Shown here one piece after another: positions 55,363-64,000 of a stretch of 64,000 bases of DNA (the stretch's first letter is position 1; every line of letters begins with the position of its first letter). The notes beneath the pieces were generated by a model. It ran no database searches and was not told the origin of the DNA. It saw only the letters and a list, made by a program, of their open reading frames with translations. This DNA comes from Williamsia sp. (GTDB lineage: Bacteria; Bacteroidota; Bacteroidia; Chitinophagales; Chitinophagaceae). Position numbers and translations under genes: made by a program. The DNA lies in assembly GCA_015069695.1 (NCBI GenBank), contig JADCRZ010000006.1, positions 124,001-188,000 of the forward strand. Direction: 5' to 3'.

Positions 55363-57354
55363 TTACTTACTAAGATAGGCCGTATATTCTGCGTCTGTTG
55401 CACAATCCCACCATACCGGCATGCTCCAGATATTCGGATCGGTTGCGTGCGCGTTGATGGCAAGGGCATTTGTAAGGTTATAGTTCAGTTCAAGCGTTGT
55501 GGGCAGGCTCCACCGGCGCATCCAGTACCGGGGATCGGTTTTGCTTCCGCCTGTGTACAGTGCGGTGCCTGCAAACAAGGGTCCGCGGTCGTAGCCGGGA
55601 TAGACTACGCCAAAGCCGGTGTTGCCGGCACTGTAATTAAAGCGGCGCATATCGTTCCAGTTCTCGATGCTGCAACCCATGGCAACCCATTTCTGCAACA
55701 TGATGTCTGACATGGTCAAAGCACCTGCACCCTGCGCAACTGCATTGCTCGTGATATAACTGTTGATAGCAGCCTGGTTCATCGGCGCCATGTCTGGATT
55801 GACAGCAGCGTAACCCGCAGCCTGCCATGATGTGAGTTTAGCCTGCATCATATTCAGGTGTGCCTGGATACCGGCCAGGTAGGCGGTGTAGGCATTGCTG
55901 TTATCTCCTTTGCGCATATAAACTTCCGCCTTGATAAAGCACATCTCATGGAAAGTGAGGATCTCCTGGTCTGAAACCGGCCGGACCTGGAACGAGCCGG
56001 TAGAGCCCACGGCACCCGCTGTAAAGGCGGCTGCAGAAGGGTACCAATTCACATCCAGGGCACCCTGAGCGGCTATGCCTGATGTGGCAAGCGCACTGCT
56101 GCGCAGGTTAACATACACAGTATCTCCGGCATAGAGGTAATTGGTATTATTTATATAGATGGAGCCTGCCCTGTAAGTAACAACTACATTGTTTCCGCTG
56201 GTGGTATACGGACGTCCGGCCTGTACCTGTGCGGCAATAAAATTTGCCCGCTCAGTTGCATCAGCAATCGCATAGGTTATGTTTGTGTTGGTAGCTGCAT
56301 AACTGGGTGCTACGATAGAAGTAGCCCCCCCTTTTACCAACCGGGTTGATGGTCCGTAGGAGTCAACCCCGATAGAACGGTTCCATGTATAAGCAATCAC
56401 TTTACCGCTGGCATCAAGCTGGATGTTGGACATGGAAGCAGGTACAATTTTGGTCATCCGCGGATCTGTAATGCCTGAACCGCGCATGTTCGTCAGGAGG
56501 TTGTAATGGTACTGGGAAATGCGTTGATTGCTGCCATATGCAGCATAGTCAAAATTGCCGTTTGTTACAACCGGGTCGCTTAACAGATAATCGGTCACGG
56601 TGCTGTTATTGAAGCCCGGCCCCACTATATTGTCTGCATTGGACTGGGGTCCCTTAGACAAACAATACAGGATAGAATCAGCGTTATACAGGTCTGTCTT
56701 TTTCGAGAGCTTCAGCATGTAACGCGCTTTCAGCCCCCAGCAGAATTTTATCCACCTGTTTACATCTCCCCCGCTCCACAGGTCTCCGGCAGTAAATGCA
56801 GGTGCGGTTGCTTCCTGCGTTTTGCTGAACAGGCTGATGGCTTCATTCAGCTTTGCCATGCATCCGTTGTAGATCGTTTTGCCATCGCTGAAAGCAGGAC
56901 TTGGATTGCCGGCCAATGCCTGGGTATAAGGCATTTCACCATATACATCCAGCATTTGCATAAAACCCAGCGCATGGAATACATCGGCAGCAGCCATGTA
57001 ATGATACGCGCCTTGCTGCTGGGCAGTGTTATACAGGTCGTTCAGGTTGGAAGCGACCTCCACAAACCATGTTTGATACGGCGTGGTATTCCCGGTAGTT
57101 GCGATCCACGTTGTACTCAGTGCATTGGCAGCAGCCGAATTGCTGTAATAAACGCCGGCCGCAGTGGAAGTACGGAAGTTGGTAACTCCGGAGGTGTACT
57201 GGTAAAAATGTTCGATCCAGGGCAACCTGTTCTGAACCGCTACGCTTGCATTGTTTGGGTTATTTGGATCTACGTTCTTGTCCAGCCATTTTTTACACGA
57301 GGTAGAGCCCAGCACGATCAGGCAACCCAAAATGAAATATTTCGAAGTTCTCAT
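55363..57354 (-). CDS. SusD-family lipoprotein (SusD-like_2 type)
   Basis: 663 aa. Lipobox LIVLGSTSCKKW. The N-terminal NVDPNNPNNASVAVQNRLPWIE and AADVFHALGFMQMLDVYGEMPYTQAL, then RWIKFCWGLKARYMLKLSKK, are those of SusD-like_2 proteins, which are longer than classical SusD. The C-terminal part with EILTFHEMCFIKAEVYMRKGD and MSDIMLQKWVAMGCSIENWNDMRRFNY is conserved. It would be the lid of the SusC encoded 18 bp upstream. Substrate unknown. Confidence 0.93.
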   Translation of the reverse strand: MRTSKYFILGCLIVLGSTSCKKWLDKNVDPNNPNNASVAVQNRLPWIEHFYQYTSGVTNFRTSTAAGVYYSNSAAANALSTTWIATTGNTTPYQTWFVEVASNLNDLYNTAQQQGAYHYMAAADVFHALGFMQMLDVYGEMPYTQALAGNPSPAFSDGKTIYNGCMAKLNEAISLFSKTQEATAPAFTAGDLWSGGDVNRWIKFCWGLKARYMLKLSKKTDLYNADSILYCLSKGPQSNADNIVGPGFNNSTVTDYLLSDPVVTNGNFDYAAYGSNQRISQYHYNLLTNMRGSGITDPRMTKIVPASMSNIQLDASGKVIAYTWNRSIGVDSYGPSTRLVKGGATSIVAPSYAATNTNITYAIADATERANFIAAQVQAGRPYTTSGNNVVVTYRAGSIYINNTNYLYAGDTVYVNLRSSALATSGIAAQGALDVNWYPSAAAFTAGAVGSTGSFQVRPVSDQEILTFHEMCFIKAEVYMRKGDNSNAYTAYLAGIQAHLNMMQAKLTSWQAAGYAAVNPDMAPMNQAAINSYITSNAVAQGAGALTMSDIMLQKWVAMGCSIENWNDMRRFNYSAGNTGFGVVYPGYDRGPLFAGTALYTGGSKTDPRYWMRRWSLPTTLELNYNLTNALAINAHATDPNIWSMPVWWDCATDAEYTAYLSK

Positions 57355-57372
57355 ATTATTTTTTGTCAGTAA

Positions 57373-60300
57373 TTAAAATGTAACATTGATTCCGAACGTA
57401 AGGCTTGCTACTGCAGGCACACCCAGGTAATCGATACCGGTAGAACCCGATCCGCCTGTTCCGCCTGCGGCGCTTACTTCAGGATCCATTCCCTTGTAGT
57501 TTGTCCAGGTGAACAGGTTGGTGCCAACAGCTGTTGCCGAGATGTCCTTGATGATCTTTCTGTTCTTCAGCATCCGGGTGAAATCATAGCTCAATGACAA
57601 TGACCGCAGCTTGACCCAGTTTACCGACGTAATAAAATTGTAAGAATTGGCTGCATAGCTACCTACCCCGGCTTCGGTACTGGACCAATACCGTTGAATC
57701 ATATACGCACCGGAATACGTTACCCCATTGATAACATAATTCTGCCCTGCAGTATAAGTCTGGTTGAAATCGGCTCCTGTAACGCTGTTAACGCCGGTTA
57801 CGGTAACAGACTGGCGATCGTTCTGCGTGGTCAGCTTGCTTAAACCGTTTGTAACCATCGCGTACTCGGTTCCATTATAGATGTCTCCCCCCTTCCGGAT
57901 GTCGAAAAGAAAGGACAGCACGAATCCTTTGTAGCGGAATGTATTGTTAACCCCACCGATAAAATCCGGTTCACGGTTACCAACAATGGGGTTGTTGGTA
58001 TTTACTTTATACAATCCGGTTGCGGGATCCACCTGGTATTTGCCATTCGGCATTTCAACCCCTTTGGCATCTACCTGGCGCAGATAGCGTGTACCGGTCA
58101 TGCCCAGGAAATAACCCCCGTTAGGGATAGAGGCTGCTTTGATGGTTCCAAACTGCGCATCTGTAGGATAGAAATACTGTACCCCGGGAAGGAAAGTTCC
58201 CAACCGGCCCTTGTTGTAGGAGTAGTTTATCATTACATCCCATCCAAAATCCTTTTGTGAAATAGCTTTACCCGACAAGCTTATTTCCATGCCCCTGTTG
58301 ATCACGGAACCTGAGTTGATCGAGGTCAGGATATAACCGCTGGCATTGGACAAACGCGGCTGGGCAATCTGGTTCTTTGTCTGGCTGTGATAGTAGGTAT
58401 AGTCCAGGTTGATGCGCCCTTTCAAAAACCGCAGCTCACCGCCGATTTCCCAGGAGTTCTGGATTTCAGGCTTTAAATAAGGATTGCCGCTGGTATACTG
58501 GTTGCCGATCCCGGTAAAAGAACCGATCGTGATCGGATTGTTTACGTATGTAAGCGTTGCGTAGGGATTGGCGTCTTTACCAACCTGTGCCCAGCTTCCC
58601 CGGATCTTGCCAAAAGAAAGGATCGGGTTGCCGCGCAAAAATTCCGTGAAAACAAAAGAGCCGCTGACGGAAGGATAAAAATAAGACCTGTTCTCGATCG
58701 GCAGGGTGGATGACCAGTCGTTGCGGCCGGTTGCGGTGATATACGCGATGCTTTTATAAGAGAAGCCTACTTCGCCATACGTTCCTATCAGGCGTTTTGC
58801 CGTGTTTCCGTCTTTAAAAAACTGATTGGCCGTAGCTATATTCCCGAAGCTGACAGTACCGGGTGTGATAAAGCTGTAACCCCAATGGTTCTGGCTTACC
58901 CAATCTGTTTTTTCCGAAGTGGTTCCGATCATCAGGTGTGTATCAAAATCCTTGAACGTCTTATGAAAATTGCTCATCACCATGGTGGTGACAAAGGAAT
59001 AGCCATACAGGTCTTTGCTTAAACGGCCGTTCTGATACAGGGGGCTCACTGCGGAACCCGCGGCGATATACGTGTAATCGTTTGTGTTGTATTGGTCGTA
59101 TCCCAAACGCGCGATAACATCCCACCAGTTGGCCAGTTTGAAAGTACCATTGATGCCGCCGGTGATCCTTTTGGTCTGGGATGTCAGCTTATCCTTGTTG
59201 ATGATCCAGTAGGGATTGTCTATATCGCTTTCCAGCGGAAGCGTTCCCGCGAACCGGCGGTATTGGGTGCCGTTCGGGTTTACGTAGTTCTTCATATTGA
59301 AGATCTGCGGCCAGCTGTAGATAGCTCCCATCGTACCGTTGCCCCCACCGCTGTACAAGCCGGAAGTGGTCAACGTTCTGTCTGTATTGGCAATGGAGTA
59401 GGCCACATTTGCATTCAGGGTCAGGCGTCCGTAGCGCTGCTCGCCGTTGAAGCGAACCGTGGTTTTACCAAATTTTGTGTTGGGCACAATGCCGGTTTGA
59501 TTAAAGTTGGAACCCGATAAGAAAAAAGTACCGTTCTTGGTTCCGCCGGATACGTTTACGTTGTTGTCGTACACAATACCGTGCTGAAAGAAATCGCCGA
59601 TGTTATCGTACAAGGTATCTGCCGGGGTGAGTTTTTGGCCCCATGAATTATAGGAGATGTTGTTAAAAACGCCATTGCTTGCGTAGATCCCGTTTCCGAA
59701 CTGTGTTTGTGCTTCCGGCAGCTTGTTTGCCCAGGAGGTGCTAACCTTACTCACGGCACTCACCTTTACCGTGCCTTCCGCACCCTTTTTTGTGGTGATG
59801 ATAATTACACCGTCAGCAGCCCGCGAGCCATACAGGGCCGCCGCCGCTGCACCTTTCAGCACCGAGAGGGTTTCAATGTCTTCCGGATTTACGTCCATGA
59901 TCCGGTTCGAGTAAGTCGTGTTGCTGCGGGAAAGACCATCGGTACCCGTGTTACCGGTTACAGTAGTTGAGTTGTCATAAATAACACCGTCAACAACAAA
60001 GAGGGGCTGGTTCTGCCTGCTGTCCGAGGTTGAGTTGCCACCCCGGATGGTGATGGAGGCGCCGGCGCCCGGTGCACCGCTGAACTGCGTCACGTTCACC
60101 CCAGGCACTTTTCCTGCGAGTGAGTTGACGACGTTGGTGTTTTTATTTTTCATCAGTTCCGCTGCATTCAGATCGGAAACTGCATACCCCAGGGCTTTTC
60201 TTTCTTTTTTGATACCCAACGCTGTTACAACCACATCTTCCATCGCGCCGGTTTCAGCTCTTGCCAAACGGACTTGCATCCCGGCGCTGGCCCTTATTTT

Positions 60301-60549
60301 TTGGGTGGCAAAGCCGATAGAGCTGAATTCCAGCGTACTGTTTTCGTTTACGGCAAGGGTGAAGTTTCCCCTGGTATCCGTAACAGTCGCGCGGTTGGTG
60401 CCGCTCACGGCAACCGTTACGCCGGGCAGTGGCGAACCATCGTCCGACACCACTGTTCCGCTGACGGTGCCTCTTTGGGCCAGGAGGTTGTTTGTCATCA
60501 TGCTTAGCAGCGCAAACATGATCAAACTAAAGAGCTTCCTTTTTCTCAT
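57373..60549 (-). CDS. SusC/RagA-family TonB-linked outer membrane protein
   Basis: 1058 aa. Signal peptide (LFSLIMFALLSMMTNNLLAQ), carboxypeptidase-regulatory-like domain (GTVSGTVVSDDGSPLPGVTVAV), plug with VVVTALGIKKERKALGYAVS, SITIRGGNSTS, QPLFVVDGVIYDN and NPEDIETLSVLKGAAAAALYGSRAADGVIIITTKKG, then the barrel ending in GINVTF. It is first of a two-gene operon with the SusD-like_2 gene 18 bp downstream and imports an unknown oligomer. Confidence 0.96.
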   Translation of the reverse strand: MRKRKLFSLIMFALLSMMTNNLLAQRGTVSGTVVSDDGSPLPGVTVAVSGTNRATVTDTRGNFTLAVNENSTLEFSSIGFATQKIRASAGMQVRLARAETGAMEDVVVTALGIKKERKALGYAVSDLNAAELMKNKNTNVVNSLAGKVPGVNVTQFSGAPGAGASITIRGGNSTSDSRQNQPLFVVDGVIYDNSTTVTGNTGTDGLSRSNTTYSNRIMDVNPEDIETLSVLKGAAAAALYGSRAADGVIIITTKKGAEGTVKVSAVSKVSTSWANKLPEAQTQFGNGIYASNGVFNNISYNSWGQKLTPADTLYDNIGDFFQHGIVYDNNVNVSGGTKNGTFFLSGSNFNQTGIVPNTKFGKTTVRFNGEQRYGRLTLNANVAYSIANTDRTLTTSGLYSGGGNGTMGAIYSWPQIFNMKNYVNPNGTQYRRFAGTLPLESDIDNPYWIINKDKLTSQTKRITGGINGTFKLANWWDVIARLGYDQYNTNDYTYIAAGSAVSPLYQNGRLSKDLYGYSFVTTMVMSNFHKTFKDFDTHLMIGTTSEKTDWVSQNHWGYSFITPGTVSFGNIATANQFFKDGNTAKRLIGTYGEVGFSYKSIAYITATGRNDWSSTLPIENRSYFYPSVSGSFVFTEFLRGNPILSFGKIRGSWAQVGKDANPYATLTYVNNPITIGSFTGIGNQYTSGNPYLKPEIQNSWEIGGELRFLKGRINLDYTYYHSQTKNQIAQPRLSNASGYILTSINSGSVINRGMEISLSGKAISQKDFGWDVMINYSYNKGRLGTFLPGVQYFYPTDAQFGTIKAASIPNGGYFLGMTGTRYLRQVDAKGVEMPNGKYQVDPATGLYKVNTNNPIVGNREPDFIGGVNNTFRYKGFVLSFLFDIRKGGDIYNGTEYAMVTNGLSKLTTQNDRQSVTVTGVNSVTGADFNQTYTAGQNYVINGVTYSGAYMIQRYWSSTEAGVGSYAANSYNFITSVNWVKLRSLSLSYDFTRMLKNRKIIKDISATAVGTNLFTWTNYKGMDPEVSAAGGTGGSGSTGIDYLGVPAVASLTFGINVTF

Positions 60550-60920
60550 ATGTGTCTATTTTGATATTTTACAAAAACTATACAACAGGTAAATCTGCTC
60601 CGGCAACGTCCTGGCCGGTGCAATTAGAATTTGGAAATTAATAATTTGTTCTCTCTAAAATGCATTTTCCATCAGCTGCCGGGGCTTTCCATAAACAGCC
60701 AGCACAGCCATTTTTTGCATCCATCTGTACAATATATTGACGATCAGGATTTCAGGCCTCACATTTTGTATTGGAAATTATTACTGCGGGATAAAACACG
60801 AAGATAAAAGACAATCGCTTGTTTTCAAATGCTGCATGCATATTATGCATTCCCTTCCCGGACGCCCAGGGTGTATCGCTGCCACCGGCTCAAAGCGTTT
60901 TCCATAGCCGGCAAAATAAA
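60550..60920. other. Intergenic region between two SusCD operons
   Basis: 371 bp without a gene. It should hold the promoter for the SusC at 60549; TGTATAGTTTTTG near 60575-60590 (minus) is a weak resemblance to a -7 element. Nothing else is visible. Confidence 0.4.
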
Positions 60921-60957
60921 GAGCAGGGTAGAAAACCAAAATTTCTCTACCCTGCTC
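60921..60957 (-). terminator. Terminator of the SusCD operon ending at 61015
   Basis: GAGCAGGGTAGA and TCTACCCTGCTC form a perfect 12-bp stem around a 13-nt AT-rich loop; on minus it is followed by TTTATTTTG. Confidence 0.75.
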
Positions 60958-61014
60958 ACATCCAAGCACGATGCATTGGCAGTATGCCTCACCGCGCATG
61001 TAAATTACCTGCTG

Positions 61015-62673
61015 TTACCAGCCGGGGTTTTGCGACAATGCTGTATTCTTCTGCCGTTCAGAGGACGGGATGGGCCATAGATAATGCTTTGCCGGATTAA
61101 AAACCCGTTGCGTGACCCGCACATAGCCGTTATCAATATTCGCCGGCCCCCACTTTCCGCCATGCACCCAGCCGTTCATGACAGTCTCTGCAATCTTCCA
61201 CCTTCTGATGTCATCTATCCGCAATGATTCCAGGGCAAATTCCGTCCTTCTTTCATTTCTGATCAAGTCGGTCATGCTTACACTTGAATTGCCCGGGTAA
61301 TTGAGCGCAAGCGGATCGGTAAACCCGGCCCTTGTACGGATAGGCTTGATGGTTTGATCCCAGACAGCTGCATTCATTTGCCCCAAAGCGTTTTTTGCTT
61401 CGGCATACATGAGCAAAACTTCACTCCACCGCAGCAAGATCAGGTTGGTGGTAGATGCATAGCTTACGGCTGTGGGGTCATAATACTTTCTCCAGTAATA
61501 TCCTGTCGGCGTATGCAGCCCCGCACCCTGCTCATTCAACCGGGAAGGGTTGGGATCAGAACCGGGCCTGGTGTAGATCACCTGGGTGGTACCGTTGGGG
61601 TTTGTCCATACCGCTCCATTGTATACGATGGTGGCGGTTAAACGGGGATCCCTGTTTACATAAGGATTGTTTTCATCATACCCCGAACCGGTTTCCCTGA
61701 TCGACTTGCCATTGAGCATAATATAGCTGTCTACCAGTTCCTGCGTAGGCGCATTGTAATTTTCACTGTTTTGTGCAGGGGCTGAAATCGGTATCATCCG
61801 GCTCGGCTCGTCGTAGGTCCGTACATTGACTATATACGGCAGATCCAATATCACTTCTGCATTGTTTTCATTGGCAGAAGAAAAGATAGAAGCATACGTA
61901 CCTGCCAGTGTACTGTAGGCGCCGTTTACACCCTGGTTGTTGATCAGGTCCTCGCAGATGGTGACCACATCAGCCATTTTGTTTCCTTCATATAGCAGTA
62001 CCCTGGCTTTGAGGGCCTTTGCAGCGGCCTTTGTAATGCGGCCCCTGTCAGCTGCCGCATAATCCTCCTTTTTGGGCAGTGCTGTAGCAGCGGCATCCAG
62101 TTCGCTGAGAATAAAGGTGAGAACTTCCGTTCTCGGATTCCGTTTTATAACCCTGGATGCTTCCACATCGTCTACTTTCCAGGCGGTCGTGATCAGGGGC
62201 ACATCGCCGAACCATTTGATCAGATTAAAATAATGAAAGGCCCTGATAAACCTTGCTTCTGCTTTCATCCTGTCCTTTATGCCGGAAGTCAGCGAAGTAT
62301 TTCTGTCCACGTTGTCCAGGAACAGGTTTGCAGCGTATATCCCCTGGTAGTAAAAGGTCCAGTCCTGCAGCACGCGCAGCAGATCAGGGGCAAACAGCCC
62401 GTCGCTGCCACTGGCGATGGCCGAAGGCGTGCCTACATTGGCGTCCAGTTGCGCAAACGCATTGTCGCTCAGGGTTTCATTGTAAAAGAAACGCTGGCTG
62501 TTGAAGATCCTGTTGTAAGCCGTGCTCAGCGCATTGTTCACGTTGCCGTTCACCTGCCAGAAATTGTCTTCCGTATACCTGTCTGTTGGTGTCAGGTCAA
62601 GCTTTTTACAGCCGGCCGCCGCCGCGGCAAGCAGGAGGATAAAACTTATCTTATTAAAATGCTTTAAGAACAT
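61015..62673 (-). CDS. RagB/SusD-family nutrient-binding outer membrane lipoprotein
   Basis: 552 aa from the ATG at 62673 (MFLKHFNKI); the ORF allows 6 more residues. Lipobox AAAAAGCKKLDL. SusD features: NFWQVNGNVNNALSTAYNRIF, KAEARFIRAFHYFNLIKWFGDVPLIT, AAAKALKARVLLYEGN, LILLRWSEVLLMYAEAKNALG, RNERRTEFALESLRIDDIRRW and HYLWPIPSSERQKN. It pairs with the SusC upstream (21 bp apart from the chosen start). Classical SusD length; substrate unknown. Confidence 0.95.
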   Translation of the reverse strand: MFLKHFNKISFILLLAAAAAGCKKLDLTPTDRYTEDNFWQVNGNVNNALSTAYNRIFNSQRFFYNETLSDNAFAQLDANVGTPSAIASGSDGLFAPDLLRVLQDWTFYYQGIYAANLFLDNVDRNTSLTSGIKDRMKAEARFIRAFHYFNLIKWFGDVPLITTAWKVDDVEASRVIKRNPRTEVLTFILSELDAAATALPKKEDYAAADRGRITKAAAKALKARVLLYEGNKMADVVTICEDLINNQGVNGAYSTLAGTYASIFSSANENNAEVILDLPYIVNVRTYDEPSRMIPISAPAQNSENYNAPTQELVDSYIMLNGKSIRETGSGYDENNPYVNRDPRLTATIVYNGAVWTNPNGTTQVIYTRPGSDPNPSRLNEQGAGLHTPTGYYWRKYYDPTAVSYASTTNLILLRWSEVLLMYAEAKNALGQMNAAVWDQTIKPIRTRAGFTDPLALNYPGNSSVSMTDLIRNERRTEFALESLRIDDIRRWKIAETVMNGWVHGGKWGPANIDNGYVRVTQRVFNPAKHYLWPIPSSERQKNTALSQNPGW

Positions 62674-62694
62674 ATGATAAAGAGTTTGCAATGA

Positions 62695-64000
62695 TTAAAA
62701 GGTAATGTCTAAACCAAAGCCATAGAAAACAGGCGTGGGATAAGCCCGGGCGCTGTTGGCGCCTGCATTGATGTTGACCCTGTTGTCAAATTCGCTCTGC
62801 TCCGGGTCTATGATCTTTTGTTTAGAGTACGTAAGCAGGTTCTGTCCTGTCAGGTAGAGCCTTGCTCTTTGCATATGCAGCCTGGACATAAGCACAGCCG
62901 GCAGGGAATAACCTATCTGCACATTCTTAAGCCTTGCATAGGCGTCATTGAACAAATAAATGTCGGACCCTATCTTGTAATTGTTGTTGTTGGAGTTGCT
63001 TCCGTTCTCAGCGATCCGGGGATATTTGGCATCTGTATTGTCCGGTCTCCAGAAGTCTGTCTGGTGCTCATACATGGTACCGCTGTAACCGTAGTGGTAA
63101 GCCTCCAGCAGTTCTCCCCTTATCAAACCATCCCTTTTGCCAACACCTTGTATGAACAGGTTGGCATCAAAGCCTTTGAACCTGACGTTGTAGATGAATC
63201 CGAAGGTATAGCGGGGAAAAGGATTGCCTAGGATGATCCTGTCCTGGGGGTCGATCTTGCCATCTCCGTTCTGATCAACGTACTTCAGGTCTCCCAGTCC
63301 GGGCGTATTGCCGGCGAACTTGGGATATTTTGTGAGTTCTTCATTTGTCTGGTACAGGCCATTGGTTTGGTACCCGCGATATACCGTAATGGGAAGGCCT
63401 ACCCTGCGTACAAACCAGAATTCCTCTCTTTTAAATTCATACTCCTGTACATTGCCGCTCAATGCCATCAGCCTATTCTGGTTGTCTGCGATATTGGCGG
63501 AGAAACTGTGCGTGAACAATTTTCCTCTCAGGTCATATGTCAGCTTGGCCTCCCAGCCCGTGCTTTTTACTTTTGAGATGTTGAAGGTGGGCAAACCTTG
63601 TCCGAACAGGGCCGGAACGTCTTCCCGGTTCTGCAGGATGTCACTGGTCACTTTGTGATAGTACTCAAAAGTAAAATTCACTTTGCGCTGAAGGAATGCG
63701 GCATCCAGTCCGAGATTATAACTGGCGGCCTTTTCCCAGGTGAGGTTTGGATTGGCTAAATTGATGGTAGCGCCGCTTACAGCTGAATTGTTGTAAGCAT
63801 ACACGTTGTTGTTGGTGCTGTACGAGTTTATATACTGGTAAGGGTTCACGCTTTGATTGCCCAGCACACCGTATGTTGCCCTGATCATCAGGTCGCCTAC
63901 TTTGTCTCTGTACCCGCGCAGGAAATTTTCTTCTGTCGCACGCCATTTACCCCCCACCGATGGGAAAAATCCCCAGCGCTGGTCCTTGGTAAAGTTGGAA
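62695..64000 (-). CDS. SusC/RagA-family TonB-linked outer membrane protein, C-terminal part (5' end outside window)
   Basis: The frame is open to the window edge: SNFTKDQRWGFFPSVGGKWR precedes the apparent GTG start at 63957, so this is an internal part of the barrel, not a gene start. About 435 residues are visible, with typical SusC barrel motifs (MIRATYGVLGNQSVNPY; WEKAASYNLGLDAAFL; YVDQNGDGKIDPQDRIILGNPFPRYTFGF; LKNVQIGYSLP) and the C-terminal GFGLDITF. It is coupled to the SusD gene downstream. Confidence 0.95.
   Translation of the reverse strand, partial: SNFTKDQRWGFFPSVGGKWRATEENFLRGYRDKVGDLMIRATYGVLGNQSVNPYQYINSYSTNNNVYAYNNSAVSGATINLANPNLTWEKAASYNLGLDAAFLQRKVNFTFEYYHKVTSDILQNREDVPALFGQGLPTFNISKVKSTGWEAKLTYDLRGKLFTHSFSANIADNQNRLMALSGNVQEYEFKREEFWFVRRVGLPITVYRGYQTNGLYQTNEELTKYPKFAGNTPGLGDLKYVDQNGDGKIDPQDRIILGNPFPRYTFGFIYNVRFKGFDANLFIQGVGKRDGLIRGELLEAYHYGYSGTMYEHQTDFWRPDNTDAKYPRIAENGSNSNNNNYKIGSDIYLFNDAYARLKNVQIGYSLPAVLMSRLHMQRARLYLTGQNLLTYSKQKIIDPEQSEFDNRVNINAGANSARAYPTPVFYGFGLDITF

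Noticed and set aside
63957-63957. GTG at 63957 as the start of a 420-aa protein
   Set aside because: The frame continues to the window edge with typical SusC barrel sequence, so the gene is cut by the window.

Overview
The window looks like a chromosomal segment of a Bacteroidota bacterium, probably Chitinophagaceae. The evidence is three SusC/SusD outer-membrane pairs, lipoproteins with Cys followed by Lys-Lys or Ser, a type IX secretion (T9SS) C-terminal sorting domain, very long TonB-linked receptors, several predicted glycan hydrolases and TANNTTTG-like promoter elements. No rRNA, tRNA or CRISPR array was seen.

Layout. (1) 1-9.5 kb: the tail of an FtsX-type permease, then a SusC-SusD-TlpA-TPR/TlpA operon on +. 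(2) 9.5-16.7 kb: a compact minus-strand operon eboA-eboB-eboC-eboD-eboE-eboF followed by a short-chain dehydrogenase. This is a complete ebo cluster, linked elsewhere to making or moving an unidentified metabolite. (3) 16.9-18.9 kb: a GH172/DUF2961 glycan hydrolase. (4) 19.7-39.1 kb: the most unusual part, about 20 small AT-rich genes, all on +, mostly unrelated to one another. They are separated by long (about 130-210 bp) imperfect palindromic intergenic sites that look like integron attC sites. For several cassettes the half-site at the 5' end is complementary to the half-site at the 3' end of the same cassette, as circularised gene cassettes require. No integrase is visible, so this is a candidate CALIN-like (attC cluster lacking integrase) array. 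A full-length group II intron (20626-22470, minus) with a maturase gene sits inside the R'' core of one site. Cassette products include DUF1851, SMI1/KNR4, DUF2019, DUF2199, SCP2-like, GNAT, VOC, RibD-C/DHFR-like, CYTH, alpha/beta-hydrolase, beta-lactamase-like and DUF5694 proteins, plus several unknowns and broken genes. (5) 39.2-44.3 kb: two GH43 enzymes, DUF4385 and a propeller lipoprotein. (6) 44.6-50.9 kb: a lipoprotein, an internally shortened T9SS protein, DUF3500, and a TPR-trypsin-like protease divergent from an unknown 270-aa protein. (7) 51.4-64 kb: a GH127/GH146-type enzyme, a DUF1080 protein and two SusCD pairs, the last SusC running off the window.

How the genes work together. 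GH172, two GH43s, GH127/146, DUF1080 and the SusCD pairs suggest capture and breakdown of arabinose-rich glycans (inference). The ebo operon is an independent metabolic unit. The cassette array lies between glycan-utilisation genes and looks like an accessory-gene reservoir, rich in immunity-like small proteins.

The main limits are that no homology search was possible, family names rest on recognised motifs, and attC-like sites were found by eye.
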